Part shown: piece after piece, positions 32,889 to 33,078 of the stretch
Layout: each line of letters starts with the position of its first letter
How positions within the stretch are numbered: the stretch's first letter is position 1
Assembly: GCA_025963185.1 (NCBI GenBank)
Contig: JAOPVE010000041.1
Location: forward strand, 1-33,078
Length of the DNA: 33,078 nt
Direction: 5' to 3'
Source: Actinomycetes bacterium
GTDB taxonomy: Bacteria; Actinomycetota; Actinomycetes; Mycobacteriales; Cryptosporangiaceae
The notes under the pieces: generated by a model
The model's input: only the letters and a program-made list of their open reading frames with translations
Told to the model about the DNA's origin: nothing
The model's database searches: none
Program-made: the position numbers and the translations under genes

Positions 32889-33073
32889 ATGGCCGCGACG
32901 ACGCGAACGATCATCGCCGGTGGCACTGACGGGGCCGGCCGCACGCCGGTGTCACAGCGGTCCGCCGGCTGCCGGACGGTGCCACCGGGGCCGACGCCCA
33001 GCGGCGATCGTGTGCTGATCAAATCCGCCTGGCCGGCCGTGTCGGCGGCCGACCCACGGAGAAGGGAACTGTC
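32889..33073 (+). pseudogene. Possible N-terminal fragment of a short-chain dehydrogenase
   Basis: From ATG 32889 the frame reads MAATTRTIIAGGTDGAGR, with GGTDGAGR as the nucleotide-binding glycine motif of an SDR. After about 18 residues the sequence becomes Pro/Arg-rich and unlike the fold, although the frame stays open to the window end. I infer a 3'-deleted SDR divergent from the LysR fragment. The evidence is one short motif only. Confidence 0.3.
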
Positions 33074-33078
33074 ATGGA
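33074..33078 (+). CDS. Start of a rightward gene at the window edge
   Basis: ATG 33074 follows GAGAAGGGAAC, with AAGGGA at a good ribosome-binding-site distance. Only the start codon and two bases are within the window, so nothing can be said of the product. It may have been the gene once controlled by the broken LysR regulator. Confidence 0.4.

Noticed and set aside
32176-33018. 280-codon plus-strand frame over the right end
   Set aside because: It is the antisense of the LysR HTH and begins inside the secreted-protein gene; the LysR frame carries the real motifs.

Overview
The window is very GC-rich DNA from an actinomycete. The evidence is third-position GC bias, many GTG starts, tight ATGA/GTGA gene overlaps, an Lsr2 nucleoid protein, Acg-type nitroreductases and IS3/IS5-type remnants. 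The genus cannot be fixed from sequence alone; a soil-type filamentous actinomycete able to use plant pentoses fits best.

Layout, left to right. (1) 1-2400: the tail of a broken NarL/DosR-like response regulator, then two tandem Acg-family nitroreductases with a DosR-box-like palindrome upstream and two hairpins downstream. (2) 2400-7400: a leftward cassette with a membrane cellulose-synthase-like GT2 and one ORF fusing UDP-glucose 4-epimerase to UDP-glucose 6-dehydrogenase. Two ~85-bp direct repeats bracket it (2624-2707 and 7307-7391). (3) 7500-12650: a 197-bp IS3 deletion derivative, a 1116-residue TIR / membrane segment / coiled-coil / WD40 protein, a small leaderless-looking Cys/His protein, and a wrecked HTH + P-loop regulator frameshifted by an exact 26-bp tandem duplication. 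(4) 12800-28300: a large L-arabinose / arabino-oligosaccharide locus. (5) 28300-33078: an atypical SDR epimerase, a 49-residue acidic protein, Lsr2, a lipoprotein, an IS5-type remnant, a secreted protein, and broken LysR and SDR fragments. A rightward gene begins at the last five bases.

The arabinose locus is almost all transcribed leftward. A CUT1 importer (lipoprotein binding protein plus two permeases, no ATPase of its own) and a cytoplasmic GH51 arabinofuranosidase would import and split arabino-oligosaccharides. A CUT2 importer (ChvE-like binding protein, double ATPase, permease) would take up free sugar. AraB, AraD and AraA convert L-arabinose to D-xylulose 5-phosphate. A full-length LacI regulator lies between the two halves. 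Three copies of a TGTTAGCGSTAACA palindrome sit on its own promoter and on the chvE promoter, a textbook repression layout. A second LacI-type gene at the head of the CUT1 operon has kept its HTH but lost most of its sugar-binding domain.

The least ordinary parts are the GalE-Ugd fusion inside a repeat-bounded polysaccharide cassette, the TIR-membrane-WD40 protein without an NTPase module, the 26-bp duplication, and the internally deleted LacI protein. All functions are inferred from motifs read by eye; no database search was possible.
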